From contig NZ_JAJUBB010000011.1 of the NCBI RefSeq assembly GCF_028683135.1, positions 62,001-126,000 on the forward strand: 64,000 nt of DNA, in the 5' to 3' direction. The notes beneath the pieces were generated by a model. That model searched no databases and had not been told where the DNA came from. It worked only from the letters and a program-made list of their open reading frames with translations. Origin of the DNA: Enterovibrio qingdaonensis. GTDB lineage: Bacteria; Pseudomonadota; Gammaproteobacteria; Enterobacterales; Vibrionaceae. Positions 7,304-15,272 of this stretch are shown one piece after another (the stretch's first letter is position 1; each line of letters begins with the position of its first letter). The translations under genes were made by a program, and so were the position numbers.

Positions 7304-9970
7304 ATGTTGTGTTTAACCTATGATTTTATTAAACATCACAGTCATGCCATCTCCTCAATCAATGACATCAATCACCTCATTGTTGCCTTGGATGAGCTTG
7401 GCGTTAACTGTGATGAAGAAGTCAGGCTATTGGATATCATCGTCGAACTTATTGACAATATTGACGACTTTGGTCTGCCAGTATTTGAACACACCATCAC
7501 GCTTAACTGTCAGAGCGATGTTATTCCCATTGCCTACTTGCTTGATAATATATCCGGCGTCGGATTTAACTCGCTGTATTACCTCTCAGAGCAATATGAG
7601 AAAATCATTGATATTTTGTCCGTTGACGCACTAGCAAAAGCGGAAGCCCGAGAAGAATTCATCAGTAAATTCTTTGGTAATACGTTCCAGGGACTGACAT
7701 GCTGTTATCGTATTCGTGATTTGATTCAAGAGTTTATTGGCGGGAGTTTACACGCCATCACGCTGTATCAAAGGGAATTTCTCCTTGAAGAACAAAATGA
7801 GATGCTCGAACACGAAGAGAGCAAAAACATCGAGCCTATCTCTTTTGATATGACTCATCCAATCATATCTTCTCATACATTTTTCGACGATCCAGATACA
7901 ACCCAAGAGCAATGTGTTGACTATATTCGCCTATTTTCGCTTTGCGTTGAGTCAGAAAATGAGATCCCGCATGCTGCCAAAGAATTTCTCGCGCTGCTTG
8001 CCGACAAAGCGGCATCGTCACAAGCACTCAACGATATGCTTGCATTTGTTGATAGCCCCTATAAATATCATGAGCTTTTACCAAAACTAACCGCATTGCT
8101 CGACAACGAAGACAAAGCCTACACATGGGTTATGGATGCTTTCTATTTTCAAACGCTCTGTAACAGGCCGCTTGAAAATCAATCCATGAAAAAACTTATT
8201 GATGCATTGCCGATACCTAAGTTTAAAATTGACTTCCCCCACATGCGCGCACTCCTCACAATAGACGGCGCACAACAAGTTCGAGAGATCATCCAGTCAA
8301 TTATCACAAAGACCAACGGCTGGAAAAACATCGTTCACTACCGCTCAATCGACTTTTCAGAATGCTTTATTGAGCATCAAAACTTGTTGCAGAAAGCCCA
8401 TTCCGATGCGCACAACCTAAGTTCAGAAGTAATGAGTGTAAGTTTTAAATCCCTGGATTACCTTCACTTCTTTGAAGATGACTTTACCTTAGTGGCCAAA
8501 ATGGCCTCTAAAGCCCGCAGTTCCGCTTATTTTATTGGCCGAAAATCCGCGACATCCAGCCTCAATGATATCCGTAAAAAAGCTTATAACTTTCTAGAAG
8601 CACAACGTTCATTATTATCCAAGACCAATGACCTACTCGCTGAATGGAACATCGCTGCTCTTCCACAACATTCATCCATAAGCGCTTCAAACTACGACCT
8701 TGATAACTCAGCATCAAACACCCATTGGGCAAGCGAATTTGATCACGGCATAAACGAAATGGAGAGTGCCCTCGAATCCTTTTCTTCGGCATGCAGCCTC
8801 GGTTTGGAGCAGATTGACTTTTTTTGCAATGGCGAGTTTAAAACGTCAGCGTTGGACATTAGAAAGCAAAAAAGCCGTGAGACGCAAGAGCGCATAGAAG
8901 AAGAGAAAGCGTCCAAGAAAACGGTCCCATTAACCATCGATAATCAACCCCATAATCTCTCTATTTTATGGCACACCATTGAAACTCCACCATGTCACCC
9001 AGAAGACATTCAGCACATCGAAACCAATGGAGAAATCTGGTTAATTGTTGATAGTAGTGGGCAATTGTATCGAAGCAATAATGGCACTGACTGGGTTGAC
9101 GTATCTTTTAATACATGTGAATCCACGTCTTCGATTAACGCGATTACCCACGTAAATGGTACTTGGCTTATCTTTACTGGTTATAACAATCAAGTGCTCT
9201 TCTCACACGATGGAGAATCTTGGACTTCAGGCTCATCCCCTGTAGATAAGAACGTTTTTGGTAAACATCTGACACAAAACTTGTTTTTTTTCAAAGATAA
9301 GTGGCTATGGCATATCAAAGAGCGCGTCGAATATACCTATACGGATAAAGGCCTTCTTTTTAATACCAAAGAAACGTCCAGCTATGAAAAGTCGACGTTA
9401 TATTGTGCTAATTCTCTGACTGACACTTGGGTGGAATGGGAAGATTCGTTTCACTTCCCAACAGGCACTCTGGTCAACCGTATTCAGTCTCTCCCTGATA
9501 CACACTGCTTGATCGCTTTCTGCGAGTATGACTGGTATTACTCACGCAAAAACGCACACATCAATACTGAACCCTTTGTCAGTTACCTAAACCTTTCTCG
9601 AAAATGGCGTGATTGCTCATGGTACAGTGATAAGAAAAATGTCAAAGACCCCATCATTACGCGTATAAATGATTCATTTATGTGTTTCTATGACGGTCAT
9701 TGCTTAACGTCGAAGAAAGGATATGAGTGGGTCGAGACCGATTTATCATTCCAAGTAGAACGCACATTCGCTTCAACCCATTGTCATTTCTTCGTAAGTG
9801 GCAACAGCGTGTGGGTAACAAATAACGGGGTAACCGCGAAGGAGATCTGCCTTGAGAACGGGCAATGGAATAACATCACTGGCAACTCATCAGTGCTACT
9901 GGGCTTGTTTCACCCCAACACGCACGAAACCTTCTTAAGGCTAGGCAAGATAATCCTTCAACCGGCCTAA
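7304..9970 (+). CDS. Unrecognised 888-aa protein: helical N-half, Asp-box beta-propeller-like C-half
   Basis: I do not recognise the family. Residues 1-550 are predicted mostly helical and acidic, with no signal peptide or membrane segment; a charged helix (near 515-545, rich in Lys, Arg and Glu) links to a Trp-rich beta region. That region (550-888) has repeated Asp-box/BNR-like turns: SNNGTDW near 590, SHDGESW near 633, SKKGYEW near 805, and the weaker TNNGV near 838, as in sialidase-type propellers, but without evident catalytic residues. The start ATG 7304 has a poor ribosome site. The gene follows repeat A, is AT-richer by eye than its neighbours and ends at a terminator. The cytosolic location and the nearby Imm11-like gene suggest a conflict or mobile-island cargo, which is inference. 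Confidence 0.75.
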   Translation: MLCLTYDFIKHHSHAISSINDINHLIVALDELGVNCDEEVRLLDIIVELIDNIDDFGLPVFEHTITLNCQSDVIPIAYLLDNISGVGFNSLYYLSEQYEKIIDILSVDALAKAEAREEFISKFFGNTFQGLTCCYRIRDLIQEFIGGSLHAITLYQREFLLEEQNEMLEHEESKNIEPISFDMTHPIISSHTFFDDPDTTQEQCVDYIRLFSLCVESENEIPHAAKEFLALLADKAASSQALNDMLAFVDSPYKYHELLPKLTALLDNEDKAYTWVMDAFYFQTLCNRPLENQSMKKLIDALPIPKFKIDFPHMRALLTIDGAQQVREIIQSIITKTNGWKNIVHYRSIDFSECFIEHQNLLQKAHSDAHNLSSEVMSVSFKSLDYLHFFEDDFTLVAKMASKARSSAYFIGRKSATSSLNDIRKKAYNFLEAQRSLLSKTNDLLAEWNIAALPQHSSISASNYDLDNSASNTHWASEFDHGINEMESALESFSSACSLGLEQIDFFCNGEFKTSALDIRKQKSRETQERIEEEKASKKTVPLTIDNQPHNLSILWHTIETPPCHPEDIQHIETNGEIWLIVDSSGQLYRSNNGTDWVDVSFNTCESTSSINAITHVNGTWLIFTGYNNQVLFSHDGESWTSGSSPVDKNVFGKHLTQNLFFFKDKWLWHIKERVEYTYTDKGLLFNTKETSSYEKSTLYCANSLTDTWVEWEDSFHFPTGTLVNRIQSLPDTHCLIAFCEYDWYYSRKNAHINTEPFVSYLNLSRKWRDCSWYSDKKNVKDPIITRINDSFMCFYDGHCLTSKKGYEWVETDLSFQVERTFASTHCHFFVSGNSVWVTNNGVTAKEICLENGQWNNITGNSSVLLGLFHPNTHETFLRLGKIILQPA

Positions 9971-9986
9971 ACTTCAACAAATGACG

Positions 9987-10025
9987 ACACCCAATTTCAG
10001 GCTCATCTCTGCATTGGGTGTTTTC
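9987..10025 (+). terminator. Intrinsic terminator of the 888-aa gene
   Basis: ACACCCAAT (9987-9995) pairs with ATTGGGTGT (10013-10021) around a 17-nt loop and runs into TTTT. Confidence 0.75.
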
Positions 10026-10160
10026 TGCTTCGTGATGCTGGCTGACATGTGGCATTTCTCTTGTGCAGAAGTATCAAGGAGCATTACACAACATGCTTTT
10101 GGACAGCAAATTAGGACGTTGAAAATATCGGTGGGCAATTGCTAATTGATCGCAAGACAA
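10026..10160 (+). pseudogene. Decayed fragment of a LysR gene (HTH region only)
   Basis: Reading from 10029 gives FVMLADMWHFSCAEVSRSIT then QHAFGQQIRTLKISVGN and a stop. It aligns without gaps to residues of the intact LysR at 11614 (FLMLADLQHFSRAAEARHIT, QPAFGRHIRALEKAVGQ). DNA similarity continues through CTAATTGATCGCAAGAC. There is no start codon context and no effector domain, so it is a remnant, joined directly to the terminator of the 888-aa gene. Confidence 0.85.
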
Positions 10161-10181
10161 TACACAGCATGTAATAGAAAA

Positions 10182-10275
10182 ATATCGCAGACAAACCTTG
10201 GTTTCATCTATTCATCGTCTAGATGGGCTGATGAACATAAAAATGCTAAAACTGAGTGTTTTTTCTTTTTCTCTT
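10182..10275 (+). repeat. Repeat copy B (upstream of the Imm11-like gene)
   Basis: An ungapped diverged match to repeats A and C: ATATCGCAGACAAACCTTGG, TTTCATCTA-9 nt-TAGATGGGCTGATGAACAT and AAATGCTAAAACTGA. The hairpin stem is kept by a compensatory change (T-A pair in A and C, A-T pair here), which supports a selected structure. Confidence 0.8.
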
Positions 10276-10437
10276 TCTTGACGGGTCAGCCTACTTTTCT
10301 ATTCCCTCAAGATGTTTGGGTGTGACACCGTGTTGCAATGTGGTTTTTCTTCGCGCTCGACAAAGAAAAACCTCGCTGCATGAAGGTTTGAAATTTGTTG
10401 TACTGATAGGGTGTGTCCACAAGGAGTGCCCATTCCA

Positions 10438-11097
10438 ATGGCGGCATTTATTCAATCAGGAACAAACCCCGCTCATTCAACAGCGGACTTTGAATTTCTG
10501 AATCAAAAAGATAAGGACAATTTAGAGAAACTCGCAAAAGAACATAGAGATATCGAAAGTACCGCAGAAGACCGAATGCTCTTCGACAGTGGCAATGACG
10601 GCATCCTAAATACACGCTTTGAAATCATCAAACATACAATAAACACAGCATGGCTACCTCGCACACTACGCTCTGTGAATGACCAAATGTGTGCAGACTT
10701 CAACACATGGCATGTAGGTCTTTCATTGGTCAGTGAAAAATTCAAGTCGTGCATTGAGAGTATTGAAGTCGATAACCACCACTTTTATCCCGTTGACATT
10801 GTTAGCAGCAAAGGCAACATACTCGGGAAAGCCTACTTCTGGCGCACGCTCAATATATTTAATGCCATCATTCCAAACATGAATGGCACAAAGCGTGTTG
10901 TTATGGCTCCCGTGGAAAGCCTTCATGAAACAGATCTAAAAGGGATACAGTTGCATCGTGACATCGTTTCTGAAAAAGCAGCCTGGTATGACATACGCCT
11001 CGGCGAGCCCTTGCTCGCATCAGACAAATTTATCGCTTTAGCAAAGAAGCACAACCTCACCAATATCCTCTTTAACCATACCTTCGAAGAATGCTAA
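10438..11097 (+). CDS. Imm11-like (DUF1629-type) protein
   Basis: About 219 residues, cytosolic. From residue 95 the layout resembles Imm11/DUF1629 proteins: LSLVSEKFKSCIES, then HHFYPVDIVSSKG, a central variable part, and the end DIRLGEPLLASDKFIALAKKHNLTNILF, which corresponds to the family's terminal Leu-rich (L)xSDxxxxALxxxxLTGxxF element. Family members are immunity proteins for polymorphic toxins, often found as orphans. ATG 10438 has AAGGAG 11 bases upstream; a GTG at 10411 is an alternative. It follows repeat B and ends at a terminator. No toxin gene is recognised beside it. The assignment is by recalled pattern only. Confidence 0.6.
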   Translation: MAAFIQSGTNPAHSTADFEFLNQKDKDNLEKLAKEHRDIESTAEDRMLFDSGNDGILNTRFEIIKHTINTAWLPRTLRSVNDQMCADFNTWHVGLSLVSEKFKSCIESIEVDNHHFYPVDIVSSKGNILGKAYFWRTLNIFNAIIPNMNGTKRVVMAPVESLHETDLKGIQLHRDIVSEKAAWYDIRLGEPLLASDKFIALAKKHNLTNILFNHTFEEC

Positions 11098-11109
11098 GCA
11101 TTAAGGCGA

Positions 11110-11135
11110 AAGCCGCTTAGAAAGAGCGGCTTATT
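11110..11135 (+). terminator. Intrinsic terminator of the Imm11-like gene
   Basis: AAGCCGCT / AGCGGCTT with a 7-nt loop, followed by ATT. Confidence 0.65.
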
Positions 11136-11212
11136 GCCACTTCGCGATCCCCTGCTTAACCAATAAAATTCATTGCATTGTTCTTATCGATAGTCATCTC
11201 GACGTCGGCAAA

Positions 11213-11242
11213 GCTGATAAGAGATGATCGCGCTTGAGCCAT
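11213..11242 (-). pseudogene. 5' stub of the RAYT transposase gene
   Basis: From ATG 11242 the minus strand encodes MAQARSSLIS, identical to the first ten residues of the intact transposase at 7084, and then diverges at once. It is fused to repeat C exactly as the intact gene is fused to repeat A. Confidence 0.85.
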
Positions 11243-11388
11243 GGGAAGTATCTTTGATAAACAGTAATGGGAGATGAAGGTATCGCGCCAAAACATGGTT
11301 TCATCTTTAGGTATTAAAGATGGGCTGACGAACATGACATGCTGAAATTGACCATTTGGTTCTTTCTTAAAGTGTTTGTCTAGTTTTC
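11243..11388 (+). repeat. Repeat copy C (upstream of LysR)
   Basis: Nearly identical to 7085-7240, including the CATCTTTA / TAAAGATG hairpin and the adjoining transposase start. It lies 225 bp before the intact LysR gene. The stretch 11389-11613 between them shows no other feature apart from the expected LysR promoter. Confidence 0.85.
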
Positions 11389-11613
11389 ATCCTCACATCA
11401 GCCTTTTCATGCCTTGTATATTCGTTAAGAGCCAGTAGCAAGCATCAGCACTAGTACTAAGCTAAACTGCGAAACGTCTTAGCTGTATTCCCTAACATTT
11501 CACAAACTATCACCGTAGGTGATTGCATCTTTAAATTCTCTCTTGCCCAAACGCATGGTTTCCGTTATTTAATGCTGCGATCCTAGACCGCTCTATCAAC
11601 CTACGTATAACCA

Positions 11614-12531
11614 ATGAATTTAGATACTAAATGGCTTGAAGACTTTCTGATGCTGGCAGATTTGCAGCATTTCTCTCGTGCAGCAGAAGCAAGGCACATT
11701 ACGCAACCTGCTTTTGGACGCCATATTCGCGCATTGGAAAAAGCAGTTGGTCAATCACTGATTGATCGGACAACAACACCTATCAGCCTGACTCCAGCGG
11801 GACGACAGTTCCTCCACGTTGCCAGAAACATAGTGGGGCAAATTGAAGATGGAATTAAAATGCTTAATGGCATCGAGCAGCCCCTTCAACATCCCATCCG
11901 CATCGCCACGCCTCATTCATTATCATCACCTGTTTTGCTTGATCTCATTGAGCAAACTAGCGCGTCGCTGAATGTGCAATTTTCTGTGGACATTCTTCGC
12001 GTTGATTTAGCCGTCGATGCTTTAACTCAAGGGAAGTGCGACCTTTTTTTGGGCTTTGAAATCCTCTCATTGCTGCAACCCCCCTTCCAAAGTCTTTGTA
12101 TAGGTAGCGGTGAGTTTGTGATGGTATCTGCAACCCACAAGAACGGAAAGGCCCTGTTCGATCCATTAACTACGCCAACACCAATGTTGAGGTACAGTGC
12201 TGATTCATACAGTGCGCGTTTGATAGAGCGGCAACAGCCATCACTGTGCGACCTGAACACCTACCCCGTCTTCGAAAGCTCTATGTGCCAACTGCACAAA
12301 GAAATGGCATTACGAGGAAAAGGCATCGCTTGGCTACCCGATGCCCAAATCCGAGATGAACTTAAGGATGGGCAACTGGTTCCTATCGATAGAGAACGTT
12401 TCAATCTGCCTTATCAGATTCGGATTTATCGGAACTCAGCACCTCTATCTAAACAAGCAAATACTCTCTGGCAACACTTAGACCATGCTGTAAACAGTGG
12501 CTGGCAAATGACAGCTGACGAACCGCAATAA
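11614..12531 (+). CDS. LysR-family regulator, HypT-like
   Basis: A 305-residue LysR-type regulator. The winged HTH (LADLQHFSRAAEARHITQPA, AFGRHIRALEKAVGQSL) occupies residues 12-55, and a periplasmic-binding-protein-like effector domain fills residues 90-295. The whole-length pattern (LYDFL-type start, QPAFGRHIRALE, a SYSARLIER stretch and GKGIAWLPDAQI) resembles E. coli YjiE/HypT, a hypochlorite-responsive regulator. HypT senses by Met/Cys oxidation; several Met and Cys are present here but the sensing residues cannot be assigned by eye. It is followed in the same direction by a deaminase-family gene and a purine permease, which it may control. Confidence 0.85.
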   Translation: MNLDTKWLEDFLMLADLQHFSRAAEARHITQPAFGRHIRALEKAVGQSLIDRTTTPISLTPAGRQFLHVARNIVGQIEDGIKMLNGIEQPLQHPIRIATPHSLSSPVLLDLIEQTSASLNVQFSVDILRVDLAVDALTQGKCDLFLGFEILSLLQPPFQSLCIGSGEFVMVSATHKNGKALFDPLTTPTPMLRYSADSYSARLIERQQPSLCDLNTYPVFESSMCQLHKEMALRGKGIAWLPDAQIRDELKDGQLVPIDRERFNLPYQIRIYRNSAPLSKQANTLWQHLDHAVNSGWQMTADEPQ

Positions 12532-12569
12532 TTTATCCCAATGCAAAAAAGGATATACCAATCGTTATC

Positions 12570-12588
12570 AGTGCCGATCTGGCACTGA
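12570..12588 (+). promoter_or_regulatory. Inverted repeat before the deaminase-family gene
   Basis: CAGTGCC-GATCT-GGCACTG is a 7-bp perfect dyad about 95 bp before the start codon at 12682. It could be an operator or a weak end-of-LysR hairpin; no T-tract follows. Confidence 0.4.
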
Positions 12589-12681
12589 CATACCATTATC
12601 TGCATTTCACTTTACCTAGCGGAAAATAGATACTCACAAAAAAAGCAAACGATTGCGCAAGCGTTGCGTAAAGAGGTAATC

Positions 12682-13782
12682 GTGACAACTGACTCCTTGT
12701 CTCTCGACCAATTTTTCCACTCATTTCCTAAAGCAGACTTGCATTATCATCTGCTTGGTGGCGTTCGCTTAAGCACCATGCTCGACTTCGCGAGCAAATA
12801 CGGTGTTGAACTGAGTGAACGTGATGCCAAAAGCTACTACCGCGCACATCAGCGCGAAACCGGCATTGTGAAAGGTGGGATTGAAGCCCTTACATTCTTG
12901 TATCAGATAATGAAAGAACCTGAAGACTATGCACGCGTGCTGTTCGAAGTGGCCGAAGATGCCCACGCGTGTGGTGTTCGCTATATCGAAACATTCTGGA
13001 ACCCAAATGACACTGAGTTGAGCTACGCGACGGTGACCGATGCGTTAGCTGAGGCCATTGATAAAACCCAGCAACAATTCGGCATTGTGATTCGTCTCAT
13101 CCCTTCCATTAATCGTGAAAAGTCGCCAGAAGAAGCGGTCGAAATGGTCAACATGATGCTGGACTACTCACATCCGTATGCATTGGGGATCGGTATCGAC
13201 TACAAGGAGCACAATGCGCCCGTCGAGCATTTCTGGAAAGCGTACAAGCTCGCTCAGAAAAATGGTTTGCGTCTTACCGCCCACTGCTCTGAGTTTGGCC
13301 TCCATTGGCGTAACGTAGAAACAGGTATTGAACTGCTCCAACTTGAACGTATCGATCATGGTTACACCATTATTGATAACCTTGAATTAACCAATCACTA
13401 TGCAAAAACTGGTATACCTTTCACCGTGATACCATCAAATACTTACTATTTTACGCAATGGCCTGATCATCAAGATTGGTGCCTCAACCACCCAATTCGC
13501 ACCATGGCTAAGGCCGGCCTGAATATAATTCCTTGTACTGATGATTGGCATATCCACAACACCACCAGCGCAAACTGCTATCGCGTCATGGTCGAAGACT
13601 TTGGCTTCGATTTAGATAGCCTACGCCAGATGATGGTGAATAGCATTCAAGCCAGTTGGGCGGACGATGACACTAAGCAACAATGGTTGAAGCAATGGTG
13701 TCATGAATTCGATTCGCTCCGCAGCCAGTTGGCTGCTGAACCGACTATTCCTGCCGACAAACTCATTCAATATCGCCGATAA
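12682..13782 (+). CDS. Adenosine/adenine deaminase-family amidohydrolase, atypical active site
   Basis: A 366-residue TIM-barrel hydrolase of the adenosine deaminase family. Metal and catalytic elements are visible: HxH in PKADLHYHLLGG near residue 18, TAHCSEFG near 205 (His and Glu kept), RIDHGY near 230 and TDDW near 290. Three differences from classical enzymes stand out: the Asp after HxHL is Leu, the Gly of RIGHG is Asp, and the usual SDDP/TDDP is TDDW. These positions line the base and ribose pocket, so a different substrate is likely. GTG 12682 is chosen because AGAGGT lies just upstream. It sits 33 bp before a purine permease, so it probably acts on an imported purine or modified purine. 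Confidence 0.82.
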   Translation: MTTDSLSLDQFFHSFPKADLHYHLLGGVRLSTMLDFASKYGVELSERDAKSYYRAHQRETGIVKGGIEALTFLYQIMKEPEDYARVLFEVAEDAHACGVRYIETFWNPNDTELSYATVTDALAEAIDKTQQQFGIVIRLIPSINREKSPEEAVEMVNMMLDYSHPYALGIGIDYKEHNAPVEHFWKAYKLAQKNGLRLTAHCSEFGLHWRNVETGIELLQLERIDHGYTIIDNLELTNHYAKTGIPFTVIPSNTYYFTQWPDHQDWCLNHPIRTMAKAGLNIIPCTDDWHIHNTTSANCYRVMVEDFGFDLDSLRQMMVNSIQASWADDDTKQQWLKQWCHEFDSLRSQLAAEPTIPADKLIQYRR

Positions 13783-13815
13783 GCATCAGCAATTTAGGAC
13801 ATGTAGAGGAACTCC

Positions 13816-15147
13816 ATGCAAACTGTTGCCCCAAAATCACGTACCAGTATCGCTAGCTGGTTTGATTTCAAAGGAAATAATACCAACCTCAAAACCGAGG
13901 TCATCGCGGGTCTCACCACTTTTGCTACCATGGCCTACATGATTGCCGTCGTACCAAATATGATGAGCAAAGGCGGTATCCCGTTTAACAGTGCACTGAC
14001 TGTGACGGTGTTGATGACTGTCATTACCACAATCGCCATGGCACTTTATACAAACCGCCCTTTTGTTCTTGGCCCTGGCCTTGGTAGCGTCGCTATTTTC
14101 TCTTACACACTACTTGGTAATGACGTACCACTCAGCATTGCTGCTGGCATTGTATTTATCAGTGGCGTGCTATTCATGGCAGTCTCGTTTTTGGGTGTGC
14201 GCGACTTCGTTGTTCGAATCATTCCGCACAGTGTAAAAGTGTCTGTGGGCGTGGGAATTGGCCTGTTCATCGCCTTACTTGGTTTCAAGCAAGCAGGCGT
14301 AATTATTGCCGACCCCAAGAAAAACGTGCTGATTTTCGGTGACCTATCATCACCTGAAGTGGTGTTGGCCATTGTCGGATTTTTCATGGTATTGCTTTTT
14401 GTTTCGCGCAAAATTCAAGGGGGGATCATCCTTGCAGTCTTGGCGACAACGGTAATTAGTATACCGCTTGGTATTACCGCCATTCCTGACACATTTTTCA
14501 GCGTACCGGGCAGTATCGCCGACATGACGTTCCAGCTTGATGTAATGGGAGCATTAAGCCCTGTTTATTTGCCGTTCTTGCTCGCATTCTTTATCCCCGA
14601 CTTTTTCTCTACACTCGGTGCGCTTTTGGGTATTGGTGCACAAGCTGGTTACTTGGATAAAGACGGCAACCTACCTGGCATTGAGAAAAACTTCCACGTT
14701 GATTCCAGTGCAACTACATTTGGTGCGTTGTTCTCTTGCCCGGTGTTAACAACCTATGTAGAAAGCTCCGCGGGTGTAGAAGCAGGTGGTCGTACAGGTT
14801 TCACAGCACTAGTAACAGCAGCTTGCTTTAGTTTGACGCTTTTCTTGGCCCCCCTAGCGGGAATGATTCCGACAGTCGCGACCGCGCCGGTACTCATGTA
14901 CATCGGTATTGCTATGATGAGCTCAATGAAAAAGATTAACTATGACGACATCACTGAATATCTTCCTGCTTTTGTCTGTGTTGTGATGAGTGTCTTCAGC
15001 TTTAACGCAGGTAACGGTATTGCTGCAGCAATGCTGGTTTATGCATTCCTTAAGCTAGCAACAGGTCGATACAAAGAAGATCACTGGTCGGTATATGTGA
15101 TCGCAGCATCGATGATTTACTACTTCTACATCATCTCAGCGCACTAA
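13816..15147 (+). CDS. NCS2/AzgA-type purine (guanine/hypoxanthine/adenine) permease
   Basis: A 443-residue membrane protein with about 13 hydrophobic segments. The AzgA signatures are the N-terminal TEVIAGLTTFATMAYMIAV, GPGLGSVAIFSYTLLG (normally GMGLNAFF-like) and VDSSATTFGALFSCPVLTTYVESSAGVEAGGRTG near residue 295-330. It catalyses proton-coupled uptake of purine bases. The start ATG 13816 has AGAGGAAC upstream. It forms an operon with the preceding deaminase-family gene. The second motif is altered (GLGSVAIF rather than GLNAYF), in keeping with an altered substrate as for its partner. Confidence 0.9.
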   Translation: MQTVAPKSRTSIASWFDFKGNNTNLKTEVIAGLTTFATMAYMIAVVPNMMSKGGIPFNSALTVTVLMTVITTIAMALYTNRPFVLGPGLGSVAIFSYTLLGNDVPLSIAAGIVFISGVLFMAVSFLGVRDFVVRIIPHSVKVSVGVGIGLFIALLGFKQAGVIIADPKKNVLIFGDLSSPEVVLAIVGFFMVLLFVSRKIQGGIILAVLATTVISIPLGITAIPDTFFSVPGSIADMTFQLDVMGALSPVYLPFLLAFFIPDFFSTLGALLGIGAQAGYLDKDGNLPGIEKNFHVDSSATTFGALFSCPVLTTYVESSAGVEAGGRTGFTALVTAACFSLTLFLAPLAGMIPTVATAPVLMYIGIAMMSSMKKINYDDITEYLPAFVCVVMSVFSFNAGNGIAAAMLVYAFLKLATGRYKEDHWSVYVIAASMIYYFYIISAH

Positions 15148-15170
15148 TTGACGTCGATTGAAAATAATAA

Positions 15171-15194
15171 GGCCACGTTTCGCGTGGTCTTTTT
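15171..15194 (+). terminator. Intrinsic terminator of the purine permease unit
   Basis: GGCCACG / CGTGGTC with a 5-nt loop and TTTTT. Confidence 0.8.
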
Positions 15195-15204
15195 CTATAC
15201 GACA

Positions 15205-15229
15205 AAAAAGCCGCTCGTAGGGGAGCGGC
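15205..15229 (-). terminator. Intrinsic terminator of the GH92 operon
   Basis: On the minus strand GCCGCTC / GAGCGGC is followed by six T. It ends the convergent GH92 unit 44 bp after its last gene. Confidence 0.85.
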
Positions 15230-15272
15230 AAACGGTGTGAATATAATTGTAATAGTTATGGTGTGAGTATTT

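Noticed and set aside
10256-10501. 81-codon plus-strand ORF
   Set aside because: It overlaps the start of the Imm11-like gene in another frame, lies over repeat B and shows no coding pattern.
6071-11388. Integron cassette array (attC sites) as explanation for the repeated elements
   Set aside because: The repeats lack the conserved attC core ends and long imperfect palindromes, and no integrase is present; a RAYT gene is.
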